The notes under the pieces are model-generated. The model did not search any database, was not told the DNA's origin, and saw nothing but the letters and a program-made list of their open reading frames with translations. Positions 15,712-23,794 of a DNA stretch of 35,949 nucleotides are shown here, one piece after another; positions within the stretch are counted from its first letter, which is position 1, and each line of letters starts with the position of its first letter. Made by a program: the position numbers and the translations under genes. Source of the stretch: Candidatus Zixiibacteriota bacterium (GTDB taxonomy: Bacteria; Zixibacteria; MSB-5A5; RBG-16-43-9); contig JALHSU010000156.1 of the NCBI GenBank assembly GCA_022865345.1, positions 1 to 35,949 on the forward strand. Direction: 5' to 3'.

Positions 15712-17127
15712 ATGAATGCCCCTCAAAAAACTGATTTCAGCCCGAATATACTGGAAAGATTTTTTCATCTGAAGGAACTGAACACCAATTTCAAAGTAGA
15801 GCTTTTAGCAGGTGTCACCACGTTTCTGACTATGTCTTATATCATCTTTGTCAACCCTTTATTCTTGAGTTTCTTTGGTGACCCTGATCTCAGGAACATG
15901 GCTCTTCCCTTTTCTGCTTCTATGACTGCTACCTGCCTCGCATCTGCCCTGATGTGTGTCTTTATGGGTTTGTGGACCAATTATCCTTTTGCCTTAGCCC
16001 CTGGAATGGGATTGAACGCGGTAGTCTCTTATCAGATGGTCCTAAGCCTGGGCTTATCCTGGCCCCAGGCTATGGGGGTTATCGTCTTGGAAGGTTTAGC
16101 TATTACGATTTTGGTGATAACCGGCTTAAGAGAAGCAGTGATGAACTCCATTCCCATGTCCTTGAAACAGGCTATTTCCATTGGAATTGGTCTTTTCCTG
16201 GCATTTATAGGGTTACAGAATGCAGGTTTTGTAAAAGCACATCCGGTAACTTTTGTTGCCCTGGGAGATTTTACCAAATGGCAGGTCATCATCTCGGTGT
16301 TCGGGTTGCTGGCTACCGCGATTATGATGAAAAGAAAGATCAGGGGGGCTTTGCTTTTAGGAATTGTGTTCTCTACCTTTTTAGCAGTTATTCTCAATTA
16401 TCTTACAGGACTTTCTGCTTTTCCAGACCCAGGGAAAGCTGTAATTCCGAAATCGGTCCTTTCAGTTCCGGATCTGTCTACCTTTGGGAAGTTCGATTTC
16501 TCTGCCATTACTAAATTGGGACTTCTCCCAGCTCTGATGTTGATCTTCTCTGTGATGCTCTCTGATTTTTTTGATACTCTGGGTTCGGTTATAGGTCTGG
16601 GCACAGAGGGGAAATTCTTAGATCAAAAAGGAAACCTGCCCAGGATAAAAAGGGTTCTTTTAGTGGACTCTCTGGCAGCGGTTATGGGAGGGGTGGCTTC
16701 TTCCAGCTCAGCTACTACCTATATAGAGAGCGCAGCCGGGATCTCAGCTGGTGGAAGAACCGGTTTTTCCACAGTGATAGTGGGCATTCTTTTTCTACTG
16801 GCAATATTCTTCTCTCCATTGGCTGATATTGTTCCCAAAGAGGCAACCGCACCGGCTTTAATCATTGTAGGGTTTCTAATGCTCACCATCGTCAAGGAAA
16901 TTCCGTTTGAGAAATTTGAAGAGGCTTTTCCTGCTTTTCTGATAATGATAGTTATGCCCTTAACCTATTCCATCTCCAACGGCATAGGGTTTGGCTTTAT
17001 AGCTTATACTCTGATAATGCTTCTCTCCGGAAAAGGTAGGCAGGTTCACTTGCTGATGTACCTGGTTTCGATTGCATTTACTCTGAATTTCCTGCTGCCG
17101 GTTTTGAAGGTGGTGTTCAAGTTTTAA
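15712..17127 (+). CDS. AzgA/PbuG-type purine permease (NCS2 superfamily)
   Basis: A 471-residue polytopic inner-membrane protein with about 12-14 hydrophobic segments. Family blocks are visible: TTFLTMSYIIFVNP near residue 40, PFALAPGMGLNA near 93, GLFLAFIGLQNAG near 165, DFFDTLGSVIGL near 285 and SSSATTYIESAAGISAGGRTG near 335. These match the adenine/guanine/hypoxanthine permeases, which import purines with protons. Length is usual for the group. AAAAGGAG lies upstream of the ATG. It is a single gene with a hairpin-rich leader; no purine salvage enzyme is adjacent. The exact purine specificity cannot be read from sequence. Confidence 0.92.
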   Translation: MNAPQKTDFSPNILERFFHLKELNTNFKVELLAGVTTFLTMSYIIFVNPLFLSFFGDPDLRNMALPFSASMTATCLASALMCVFMGLWTNYPFALAPGMGLNAVVSYQMVLSLGLSWPQAMGVIVLEGLAITILVITGLREAVMNSIPMSLKQAISIGIGLFLAFIGLQNAGFVKAHPVTFVALGDFTKWQVIISVFGLLATAIMMKRKIRGALLLGIVFSTFLAVILNYLTGLSAFPDPGKAVIPKSVLSVPDLSTFGKFDFSAITKLGLLPALMLIFSVMLSDFFDTLGSVIGLGTEGKFLDQKGNLPRIKRVLLVDSLAAVMGGVASSSSATTYIESAAGISAGGRTGFSTVIVGILFLLAIFFSPLADIVPKEATAPALIIVGFLMLTIVKEIPFEKFEEAFPAFLIMIVMPLTYSISNGIGFGFIAYTLIMLLSGKGRQVHLLMYLVSIAFTLNFLLPVLKVVFKF

Positions 17128-17138
17128 GGTTCTGTAGA

Positions 17139-17199
17139 GGCAGACCCCCGTGTCTGCCCAGTTATTTCAGGTGCCCGTCAGGTCACCTGACCAGACGGG
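17139..17199. repeat. Two palindromes between the permease and VOC genes
   Basis: GGCAGAC/GTCTGCC (17139-17158) and CCCGTC/GACGGG (17174-17199), the latter enclosing CAGGTCACCTG. The second is similar in style to the palindromes at 28767. Neither has a T-run. Confidence 0.6.
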
Positions 17200-17221
17200 A
17201 GAAAAAGGAGGTGAGAAAAAA

Positions 17222-17575
17222 ATGGACCATTCTATAGTTCACATCGAGATCTCGACTACTGATTTACCAAAAGCCCAGAAGTTCTATTCCCAGCTTTTCA
17301 ATTGGAAAATCACAGCTTGGGAAGGTACTTCAGATTACCTGATGTTTGAGACTGGAAAAGAACCCGGTGGCGGAATCCAGAAAGTGGACAGGGTCAATCC
17401 CGGTGATGGGGTGCTGATCTACGTTCTAGTGGAAGATATCGAGAAAACCTTGAGTAAAGCCAAAGAGTTGGGCGGGAAAATAGTCAAGGAGAAAACCGAG
17501 ATACCCAATGTCGGCTGGTTTGGGCTTTTATCTGATCTGGACGGGAATACCATTGGGATTTTCAAGGGGAAATAA
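17222..17575 (+). CDS. VOC-family (glyoxalase/bleomycin-resistance fold) protein
   Basis: 117 residues, one vicinal-oxygen-chelate domain of two beta-alpha-beta-beta-beta halves. Visible are HIEISTTDLPKAQKFYSQLF at the start (metal His and family helix), a central GGGIQKV and the C-terminal LSDLDGNTIGIF with the usual PxGN-like turn. The AAGGAGGTG binding site points to the ATG at 17222; a longer reading from 17150 runs through the upstream palindrome. Single-domain VOC proteins dimerise and bind a metal or small ligand; the substrate is unknown and many act as uncharacterised lyases or binding proteins. Confidence 0.85.
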   Translation: MDHSIVHIEISTTDLPKAQKFYSQLFNWKITAWEGTSDYLMFETGKEPGGGIQKVDRVNPGDGVLIYVLVEDIEKTLSKAKELGGKIVKEKTEIPNVGWFGLLSDLDGNTIGIFKGK

Positions 17576-17932
17576 CTGAGGAGATGGTGGGGGCATCTCG
17601 CCACAGGCGGGAACGTGCCCCATACTTCAACATTGTCTTTCTGACCCCGCCAAAGGCGGGGGAAGAATCTGTCTTTTTGGTTTAGATACTTCGCTCTACG
17701 GGCTCAGTATGACCCCTCCTTTCCCTCTCCTTCGTAAGGAGAGGGAAAGGGTGAGGTCCTATGCAGCGTCGGGCTTTATGCCCCACTACAAAAAGCTTTG
17801 ACCCCTGGACTAAAAAAAGGGCTAAAAGACTTGCTCTACTTAACCGCTATCTCTTAGTGAGCCGATATCCGTTATTCGTAATTTTTTTTTCGTATCTGTT
17901 TTAGTTTCCTGAAGAGATTTTTTTGGAATTCT
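17576..17932. other. Hairpin-bearing intergenic stretch without a gene
   Basis: CCCCGCC-AAA-GGCGGGG (17645-17661) and TTCCCTCTCCTT-CGT-AAGGAGAGGGAA (17721-17747) are strong hairpins without T-runs. No protein-like frame is seen. The AT-rich end (17880-17930) probably carries the promoter of the SGNH/carbamoyltransferase operon, but I cannot pick one clear pair of boxes. Confidence 0.5.
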
Positions 17933-19456
17933 ATGTCAAAGTCAATTTTCAAACTAAAATATCTTCTCTTCTCCTTTATTGTGGTCATCTTCTTTTTCTT
18001 CTGCGTGGAGATAGGTTTAAGGATTCTGGATGCAGGTTTTCATATCTTAGCTAAAAGCACAGATCAGGAAAAGATAATTAAGGAAAACAAGCTCTGGCAG
18101 AATGAGCTTTTCTCCCGCTTTTCAGGAGTTCAGGAAAGAAATCCGCTGCTCTTATGGAAATTCAGACCCAATGTTCACAAATCCATCTTTCAGACCAACT
18201 CTGAGGGTCTTTTAGGTCCCGAGATTTCAATATCTAAACCAGCTAATACTTATAGAATTCTCTTGTTGGGAGACTCTGCTCCCGTAGGGCTGGGATTGCA
18301 CAAAAGAGACGAAGCTTTTGGAGAGCAATTAGTAAACATCTTAAGCCAGAGAAAACCAGATCGGCATTTTGAGCTTATCAATGCTGCGGTTTCAGGGTAC
18401 ACCTCATTGCAGGGGTTAACTTATCTCAAAAACTACGGATTGAGATATTCTCCTAACCTTATCCTGGTCTATTTCGGCAATAACGATGCCTCCAAGAACG
18501 GCTATATTTCAGACAAGGAGCTAATAGACAGAAATCCCCATCTGGTCGGAGTCTTAGGCATCCTTAACCGACTTGCCACTTACAGATTCTTGAAAGAAAT
18601 TTTTCTGCCAATCAAATCCTCTTTTGAAAGTAAACTCCTGAGACAGAAGAAAAAAGAGGTCGTCGTCAGGGTCTCGCCTGAAGATTACTACCAGAATATC
18701 GAGGAGATGATAAAGTTAGCGAAGGCGAACAATATAAAGATAATCCTGGTAAATGTGCCAGTGTCTGTGGAATGGCCTGCCGGATTGCAATTCAAGGTCT
18801 TCGCTAATTTAAGGACAGAAAAAGGTGAGCTGGTAATGGCAGATGAGACCCAGAAAATCTTGAAAAACAAATTTTCTTATTGCATCGACTGGGCACATTT
18901 TTCAAAAGTTTATGACAAGATCGACTCTTACTCTCTGACAGTTTTCAAGTCAGCTTATGAGGATCAGGGGAATGCAGATTCAAGCAAAGCTTTTTACGAA
19001 AGAGGCTTGATTTCTCAACCCGAAAATCCTTTATATCTGAACAATCTTGGAGTTCTCTACTGGAGAGAGGGAAATTATTCAGTGGCAGAGAACTTTTTTA
19101 AGAAGGTAATTGCGACAGACTCCCTTTATCCGCTGTTTCATTATAATCTTGGAGTCACTCTTAAGAATATAGGTAAGCCGATGGAGTCTGAAAAAGAGCT
19201 GGAAAAGGCAAAGGAACTGGACTTCCAGTCCTTAAGAATAAAAAATACTTACAAAGAAAAACTCAAACAGCTTTCACAGAAATATGACGTTCCCTTAGTT
19301 GATGCAGTCTCTGCATTTAACCAGAGAGGAAACGAATCCTTATTCATTGACCACTGCCACCCAACCAAAGAAGGTCACAGGATTATAGCTGAAGAGATTT
19401 ATAAGACCGTTTTTTTATGGAGTGCCTTGACTTTGACAATACAGATGCAATGGTAG
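17933..19456 (+). CDS. Membrane-anchored SGNH hydrolase with TPR insert
   Basis: 507 residues. A single N-terminal membrane helix (about 10-28) is followed by an SGNH/GDSL hydrolase: block I LLGDSAPVG with Ser115, block II AAVSGYTS with Gly155, block III FGNNDAS with Asn184 and block V DHCHPT with Asp473 and His476. The catalytic set is complete. Between blocks III and V, residues about 335-410 form two TPR units (YLNNLGVLYWREGNYSVAE and HYNLGVTLKNIGK). Such enzymes are esterases or acyltransferases acting outside the cytoplasm, often on glycans. It opens an operon with a carbamoyltransferase. The last 13 or so residues are encoded by an intergenic repeat that begins near 19411, so the native C-terminus may have been altered. 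Confidence 0.86.
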   Translation: MSKSIFKLKYLLFSFIVVIFFFFCVEIGLRILDAGFHILAKSTDQEKIIKENKLWQNELFSRFSGVQERNPLLLWKFRPNVHKSIFQTNSEGLLGPEISISKPANTYRILLLGDSAPVGLGLHKRDEAFGEQLVNILSQRKPDRHFELINAAVSGYTSLQGLTYLKNYGLRYSPNLILVYFGNNDASKNGYISDKELIDRNPHLVGVLGILNRLATYRFLKEIFLPIKSSFESKLLRQKKKEVVVRVSPEDYYQNIEEMIKLAKANNIKIILVNVPVSVEWPAGLQFKVFANLRTEKGELVMADETQKILKNKFSYCIDWAHFSKVYDKIDSYSLTVFKSAYEDQGNADSSKAFYERGLISQPENPLYLNNLGVLYWREGNYSVAENFFKKVIATDSLYPLFHYNLGVTLKNIGKPMESEKELEKAKELDFQSLRIKNTYKEKLKQLSQKYDVPLVDAVSAFNQRGNESLFIDHCHPTKEGHRIIAEEIYKTVFLWSALTLTIQMQW

Positions 19457-19571
19457 CGTCCTCACTCCGTGAGGACGTTCGCCCTTGACAATCCTTGTTT
19501 TAGGTTTAATATTGGTTCATCCGTTGCCATCCTAGAACGGATCCGTAGGACAGGAGTGGCAACGCTACCGT
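19411..19571. repeat. Hairpin-rich insertion-like element at the 3' end of the SGNH gene
   Basis: It begins TTTTTTTATGGAGTGCCTTGAC, like the element at 21567. Inside are GTCCTCAC/GTGAGGAC, a GTTGCCA.../...TGGCAAC pair and distant GGTAGCG (19453) with CGCTACC (19565). The stop codon of the upstream gene lies inside it. Confidence 0.6.
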
Positions 19572-19587
19572 CCTCTGAGATAATTTT

Positions 19588-19830
19588 ATGAGAATTTTTT
19601 TTACGACAACCTGGTCTGGAATTAAAGCCTTCTCCAAGAAAGTCGCCTATGTTCAAGCGATAATTATTCTGACCCTTTTTTATTTTATAGTCATCGGTTT
19701 TTTTTCCATCGTCATTCGACTTTTAGGCAAAGACCTTTTGAACAAGAAATGGAAGGATAAAAAAGCTTCTCACTGGGTCAAAAAAGAAAAAGTGGAAGTT
19801 AATCTGGAAAATGCCCGCAGGCAATTTTAA
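19588..19830 (+). CDS. Small single-pass membrane protein of the carbamoyltransferase operon (SxtJ-like)
   Basis: 80 residues: a short amphipathic start, one hydrophobic helix (about 24-46), then a basic soluble tail (KKWKDKKASHWVKKEKVEV). Small membrane proteins of this style commonly sit just before carbamoyltransferase genes of the NodU/TobZ family, and some are named after SxtJ of the saxitoxin cluster. The stop codon TAA directly abuts the ATG of the next gene, so translation is coupled. The upstream space is filled by a repeat element and the binding site is weak. The role is inferred from context: a membrane partner for the carbamoyltransferase. Confidence 0.72.
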   Translation: MRIFFTTTWSGIKAFSKKVAYVQAIIILTLFYFIVIGFFSIVIRLLGKDLLNKKWKDKKASHWVKKEKVEVNLENARRQF

Positions 19831-21564
19831 ATGTATATCTTAGGAATATCAGCCTTTTATCATGACTCCGCTTCTGCCTTGTTGAAGGATGAAGAGATAG
19901 TGGCGGCGGCTCAGGAGGAAAGATTTAGTCGCATAAAACACGACCCTGATTTCCCCATAAATGCTATCAATTATTGTCTTTCCGCCGCGGGTATATCTGC
20001 TAAGGAACTTGATTATGTTGGTTTTTATGAGAAACCCTTCGTCAAGTTCGAAAGGATTTTATATTCTCATCTGGCTACTTTCCCGAAATCTTATATCTCC
20101 TTTCTGATGGCAACCCCCTTGTGGCTGAAAGAGAAGCTCTGGATACCAAGCTTAATCCAGAAAAAACTGGACTATAAAGGTGAAGTTTTGATGATAGAGC
20201 ACCATCTTTCCCATGCTGGTTCAAGTTTTCTGGTCTCCCCTTTTAAGGAGTCAGCCATTTTAACCATAGATGGTGTGGGCGAATGGTCAACTGCAGCTTA
20301 TGGAGTGGGAAAAGAAAATCAGATCGAGCTTTTACAGGAGATGAGATTTCCGCATTCACTTGGGCTTTTATACAGTGCCTTTACTTACTATCTTGGCTTC
20401 AAGGTGAACAGCGCAGAATACAAAGTAATGGGGTTAGCACCCTATGGTGAGCCGGCATTTTATGACCTTATTATGAAAGAGTTAGTGGACTTAAAAGAGG
20501 ACGGGAGTTTCAAGCTGAACATGAAATATTTTTCCTATGATTATGGCTTGAAGATGACCAATAGCAGATTTGATAAGCTATTTGGCTCTCCCCGACGGGC
20601 ACCGGAATCCAAAATAAAAAAGTTTCATCAGGATGTTGCCGCCAGCCTGCAGAAAGTAACTGAGGAAATTGTGCTGAAAATGGCAAGTCATCTGTATAAG
20701 GAGACTGGTCTGAAGAATCTATGTTTAGCCGGAGGAGTGGCTTTAAATTGCCTGGCAAATTCGAGGATTTCGAAAGAGACTCAGTTCAAAGACATTTTTA
20801 TCCAGCCAGGCTCAAGCGATGCAGGTGGCGCGGTAGGAGTTGCTGCTTATATCTATTATACTCTTTTGAATAACCAAAGAAATTTTGTATGGAAAGATGC
20901 TTATTTAGGGCCAGAATATTCTCATGCTGAGATAAAAGATTTTCTAATTCGGAAAGGAATACCTTTCAAAGAATATAGTAGGGAGGAAATGTTAAGATTT
21001 ACAGCCAAATTACTTGCGGAACAAAATATAATCGGCTGGTTTCAGGGAAGGATGGAATTTGGTCCCCGTTCTCTGGGAAATCGGAGTATTCTGGCAGACC
21101 CCCGGAAAGTGGAGAACAAGGACAGGGTAAACCAGAAAGTGAAATACCGTGAAAGTTTCAGACCTTTTGCTCCCAGCATTATCTGGGAAAAGGCAAAAGA
21201 TTATTTTGAGATCGAGAGGGAATCACCTTTTATGCTCTTGACTTTTAAGGTAAAAAGCAATGGAATTCCTGCGGTAACTCATGTGGATGGCACATCCAGA
21301 TTACAGACTGTAAAAAGAGAAGAAAACGAGCTTTTTTATGACCTGCTTGCGGAATTTTATGACCTGACAGGCTGTCCTACTCTTCTAAATACCTCTTTTA
21401 ATTTGCGAGGAGAACCAATCGTCTGCACACCTGAGGAGGCATATTTATCTTTTATGCGCTCCGGAATGGACTACCTTATCTTAGGTAATTTCGTATTAGA
21501 TAAGAAAGAGATGACTCCTCTGAAAGAGGAGTTCGCCTATGAGAAACTGTTTGCCCAGGATTGA
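19831..21564 (+). CDS. Carbamoyltransferase (NodU/CmcH/TobZ family)
   Basis: 577 residues, the usual length. The N-terminal ASKHA-fold part starts MYILGISAFYHDSASALL and carries EEIVAAAQEERFSRIKHD and the EHHLSHAGSSF block with His124, His125 and His128. The DGVGEWST stretch is typical of the nucleotide site. The C-terminal carbamoyltransferase domain (from about residue 370) shows GWFQGRMEFGPRSLGNRSIL and the NTSFNLRGEPIVCTPEEA motif. Family members form carbamoyl-adenylate from carbamoyl phosphate and ATP and transfer the carbamoyl group to a hydroxyl of a sugar or natural product. The acceptor here is unknown, but the flanking SGNH enzymes suggest a glycan or glycolipid. The protein is cytosolic. 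Confidence 0.94.
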   Translation: MYILGISAFYHDSASALLKDEEIVAAAQEERFSRIKHDPDFPINAINYCLSAAGISAKELDYVGFYEKPFVKFERILYSHLATFPKSYISFLMATPLWLKEKLWIPSLIQKKLDYKGEVLMIEHHLSHAGSSFLVSPFKESAILTIDGVGEWSTAAYGVGKENQIELLQEMRFPHSLGLLYSAFTYYLGFKVNSAEYKVMGLAPYGEPAFYDLIMKELVDLKEDGSFKLNMKYFSYDYGLKMTNSRFDKLFGSPRRAPESKIKKFHQDVAASLQKVTEEIVLKMASHLYKETGLKNLCLAGGVALNCLANSRISKETQFKDIFIQPGSSDAGGAVGVAAYIYYTLLNNQRNFVWKDAYLGPEYSHAEIKDFLIRKGIPFKEYSREEMLRFTAKLLAEQNIIGWFQGRMEFGPRSLGNRSILADPRKVENKDRVNQKVKYRESFRPFAPSIIWEKAKDYFEIERESPFMLLTFKVKSNGIPAVTHVDGTSRLQTVKREENELFYDLLAEFYDLTGCPTLLNTSFNLRGEPIVCTPEEAYLSFMRSGMDYLILGNFVLDKKEMTPLKEEFAYEKLFAQD

Positions 21565-21566
21565 AG

Positions 21567-21738
21567 TTTTTTTGGAGTGCATTGACCATGTCAATGCCAC
21601 TTGGTTGTCCAACGGACAACCTTTCGCTCCTGCTGGATGTTATCATCCAGCAGGTACGTCGGCGGATGATAACATCCGCCTCAGAGCAATTCTAGGTCTA
21701 AGACGAGGCGCATCGTCACGGACGATGCACTCCATAAA
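21567..21738. repeat. MITE-like element with terminal inverted repeats inside the operon
   Basis: The ends are inverted copies of each other: GGAGTGCAT at 21574-21582 and ATGCACTCC at 21725-21733, extended imperfectly to about 20 bases including flanking T/A runs. Inside are four hairpins: GGTTGTCC/GGACAACC, CTGCTGGATG/CATCCAGCAG, GGCGGATG/CATCCGCC and GCATCGTC/GACGATGC. The left end matches the element at 19411. Confidence 0.78.
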
Positions 21739-21750
21739 AGAGGAGATAGC

Positions 21751-21918
21751 ATGAGCTTCTTCTCCCGTTTTTCCATCTTTTCCGAATTCTGGCAGTTTAT
21801 CCGCTTCAGAAAAAGATACTGGCTGGGGCCCATAATTTTCCTTTTGCTGATTTTTGCGCTTCTCATAATCTTTGCGGAAAGTTCGGTACTTGCCCCGTTC
21901 ATCTACTCTCTTTTTTAA
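21751..21918 (+). CDS. DUF5989-like membrane peptide (55 residues)
   Basis: The short protein begins MSFFSRFSIFSEFWQFIRFR, continues with a basic-aromatic segment (KRYWLGP) and one hydrophobic helix (about 26-42), and ends APFIYSLF. The pattern of an N-terminal helix, W-x-x-P, a membrane helix and a C-terminal APFIY[ST]LF is the one I know for DUF5989 peptides, which occur beside carbamoyltransferase and SxtJ-like genes. The ribosome binding site GAGGAG lies five bases before the ATG, just beyond the right end of the MITE-like element. The next gene starts six bases after its stop. It is very likely a real operon member; its molecular role is unknown. Confidence 0.85.
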   Translation: MSFFSRFSIFSEFWQFIRFRKRYWLGPIIFLLLIFALLIIFAESSVLAPFIYSLF

Positions 21919-21924
21919 AATCTG

Positions 21925-22998
21925 ATGTACAGGATAAAATTTCACAAAGCCTTATTTTTCTCTTTCCTGAGCATCCTGCTCTTCCTACTCATAGCCGAAG
22001 TTCTCTTCAGACTGATCGATTTTCAAATAGTTTATCCGGAAAGAGCCTTTCTTCTAAATCCGGAACTGAGTTATCCAAAGTATTACAAGAAAGACTCTGA
22101 GCTTTTCTGGAGGATCAGGCCCAACCAGACCATAAAGGGGAAATTTTTTGTGGACGGGGTTTATAAGATCAACTCTAAGGGTTATCGCGAGCGCGAGTTC
22201 TCAGCAGAGAAGGATCCTGACCTCACACGGATAATCTGCGTGGGAAACTCCTGCACCTTTGGCTGGAAGGTAAATTTGGAGCAGACCTATCCCAAGATAT
22301 TGGAAAAACTCTTAAACCAGAACCTGCCCCAGCCCAAATTCGAGGTGATCGACGCAGGCATGACCGGGTACAGCACCTTCCAGGGAGTGAGGTTTCTAAA
22401 AAGGGAGATCTTAGGTTTCCACCCGGATATAATCATCTTCTCCTATGGCTGGAACGATATGTGCCCTGCTGAAAGAGAGGATAAAGACCAGAAATTCCCC
22501 CCCCAGTGGATTTTGAATCTGGACGATTTTCTATCCAGGTCCAGGTTCTACTCTTTCCTGAAATTCGAAATTATGAGCCTGCTTAAGAGCAAACAATCGC
22601 AGGATGAAAAGAAATTAGTTTACCGGGTTTCCATTAAAGATTATCAGGAAAATCTGAAGGAATTGGCAAAGTTAGCCCAAGGGTCAGGTATCAAGGTTTT
22701 CTTCCTGTCCATACCGGTCTCCTCAGCTAAGGCTTTTTTAGGCCCTGGAAAGACCTCCAAACCGCATATCGCCAACAAACATTATAATAAGACATTAAGA
22801 GAAACTACTACTGAGATAGGCGTTCCCTTGATAGATGTGGTTTTGCTTTTCGAGGACCGGGGCGACCTGTATGATAACGGCAGAGAGGAGTTCATCCATT
22901 ACAATGCCAGGGGTCACCAGGTGATAGCTGATGCCATTTACCAGTACTTTCAGGAACACGGGATTACTCAAAGGGAGAATCCCGGCTCTTCCCCTTAA
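21925..22998 (+). CDS. Membrane-anchored SGNH-like hydrolase with altered catalytic blocks
   Basis: 357 residues: an N-terminal membrane helix (about 9-27), then the SGNH fold. Block I reads CVGNSCTFGW, so the usual GDS is GNS with Ser109. Block II is DAGMTGYST, block III YGWNDM with Asn177, and block V EFIHYNARGH has Glu322 where most enzymes have the catalytic Asp, three residues before His325. It is paralogous to the first gene of the operon but lacks the TPR insert. It follows the small DUF5989-like gene by six bases without a clear binding site, so translation is probably coupled. It may be an acyl esterase or transferase with shifted chemistry, or a binding protein. Confidence 0.84.
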   Translation: MYRIKFHKALFFSFLSILLFLLIAEVLFRLIDFQIVYPERAFLLNPELSYPKYYKKDSELFWRIRPNQTIKGKFFVDGVYKINSKGYREREFSAEKDPDLTRIICVGNSCTFGWKVNLEQTYPKILEKLLNQNLPQPKFEVIDAGMTGYSTFQGVRFLKREILGFHPDIIIFSYGWNDMCPAEREDKDQKFPPQWILNLDDFLSRSRFYSFLKFEIMSLLKSKQSQDEKKLVYRVSIKDYQENLKELAKLAQGSGIKVFFLSIPVSSAKAFLGPGKTSKPHIANKHYNKTLRETTTEIGVPLIDVVLLFEDRGDLYDNGREEFIHYNARGHQVIADAIYQYFQEHGITQRENPGSSP

Positions 22999-23018
22999 GG
23001 CATCTGAACAAATAATAA

Positions 23019-23047
23019 TTGACAGGCTGATCTGCTTTAGCTAACTT
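23019..23047 (+). promoter_or_regulatory. Sigma-70-like promoter of the possible lipoprotein gene
   Basis: TTGACA (23019-23024), a 17-base spacer and TAACTT (23042-23047) lie about 40 bases before the ATG at 23085. This separates the gene from the carbamoyltransferase operon. Confidence 0.55.
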
Positions 23048-23084
23048 GTCTTTTGCCAGAAAACGCTTAAAAAAGTGAGGTAGA

Positions 23085-23534
23085 ATGATTAATTTTCATA
23101 GATTTATTTGTCTGTGTTTTCTAATCCTCTTTGTCACCACCTGGAATTGCTCTAATAAACCTGACCCCAGAGAAGACGTGAAAAAACTCATAGCGGCAGT
23201 GGACCAATCTGATACCACAGCTTTGAAGGAATCTCTGGACTTAAACTGGATAGTAAATCAGGGACTTAAAGTAGTTTCAGAAAAAGACAGTCTGGCATCG
23301 TTCCTTAAGAAAAGGCAGGAACTGCTGGACGATTTGACCGACAACGGAGCCACCCGGATAAGCTGGAACAACAGCTTAGTGGTCATTGGAAAATCCGAGG
23401 TCATAGGCGATTCAGCCACAGTTGAGATAACCTATATCGATAAGACAAACGGCATAAAGGATTATACCAAAATGGGACTATATTTTAAAGAGGGAAAATG
23501 GAAAGTCTATGACCTGAAACTGAAAGATATGTAA
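23085..23534 (+). CDS. Small secreted or lipid-anchored protein of unknown function
   Basis: 149 residues with a hydrophobic N-terminus (about 6-20) followed by TTWNCSNKPDP. Cys22 could be a lipidation site, though Trp-Asn before it is not a standard lipobox. The mature part begins with a helical region (EDVKKLIAAVDQSDTTALKES) and ends with beta strands (GDSATVEITYID, KMGLYFKEGKWKVYDLKL), a pattern of small NTF2/DUF4878-like folds. Its own promoter and terminator are visible. No function can be named. Cell-envelope location is inferred from the N-terminus. Confidence 0.75.
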   Translation: MINFHRFICLCFLILFVTTWNCSNKPDPREDVKKLIAAVDQSDTTALKESLDLNWIVNQGLKVVSEKDSLASFLKKRQELLDDLTDNGATRISWNNSLVVIGKSEVIGDSATVEITYIDKTNGIKDYTKMGLYFKEGKWKVYDLKLKDM

Positions 23535-23546
23535 TTTTTCTGTAGC

Positions 23547-23578
23547 GGAGGTCTTCAGACCTCCATCTTTCTTTTTTT
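23547..23578 (+). terminator. Intrinsic terminator after the possible lipoprotein gene
   Basis: GGAGGTC (23547-23553) pairs with GACCTCC (23558-23564) around a TTCA loop and is followed by CTTTCTTTTTTT. Confidence 0.75.
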
Positions 23579-23594
23579 GTAGGAGTTTTTTGCT

Positions 23595-23652
23595 GGGATA
23601 GGGGTTGCACCCCTATCCCTTCCTTTTCGTGCAGGAGTACAACTCCTGCACG
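23595..23652. repeat. Two perfect hairpins in the convergent gap
   Basis: GGGATAGGGG/CCCCTATCCC (23595-23619) and CGTGCAGGAGT/ACTCCTGCACG (23628-23652). Neither has a T-run, and both resemble the palindromic elements scattered through the right half of the window. Confidence 0.65.
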
Positions 23653-23694
23653 AGCAGTTTTTTGGAGGAATACTCTACTAGCGTTCACAACCAT

Positions 23695-23729
23695 AAAAAA
23701 ACGCCCGGCATAAAACCGGGCATTTTTTT
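23695..23729. terminator. Bidirectional intrinsic terminator between convergent genes
   Basis: GCCCGG (23703-23708) pairs with CCGGGC (23716-23721), with an A-run before and a T-run after, so it can act on both strands. It serves the plus-strand gene ending at 23534 and the minus-strand peptidase gene ending at 23795. Confidence 0.78.
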
Positions 23730-23794
23730 GCTTTTTCCAAACCCCAAACTCCAAACTGCTTTCAGCCCCGCCTTGCGGCGGGATTTCGCTTCGT

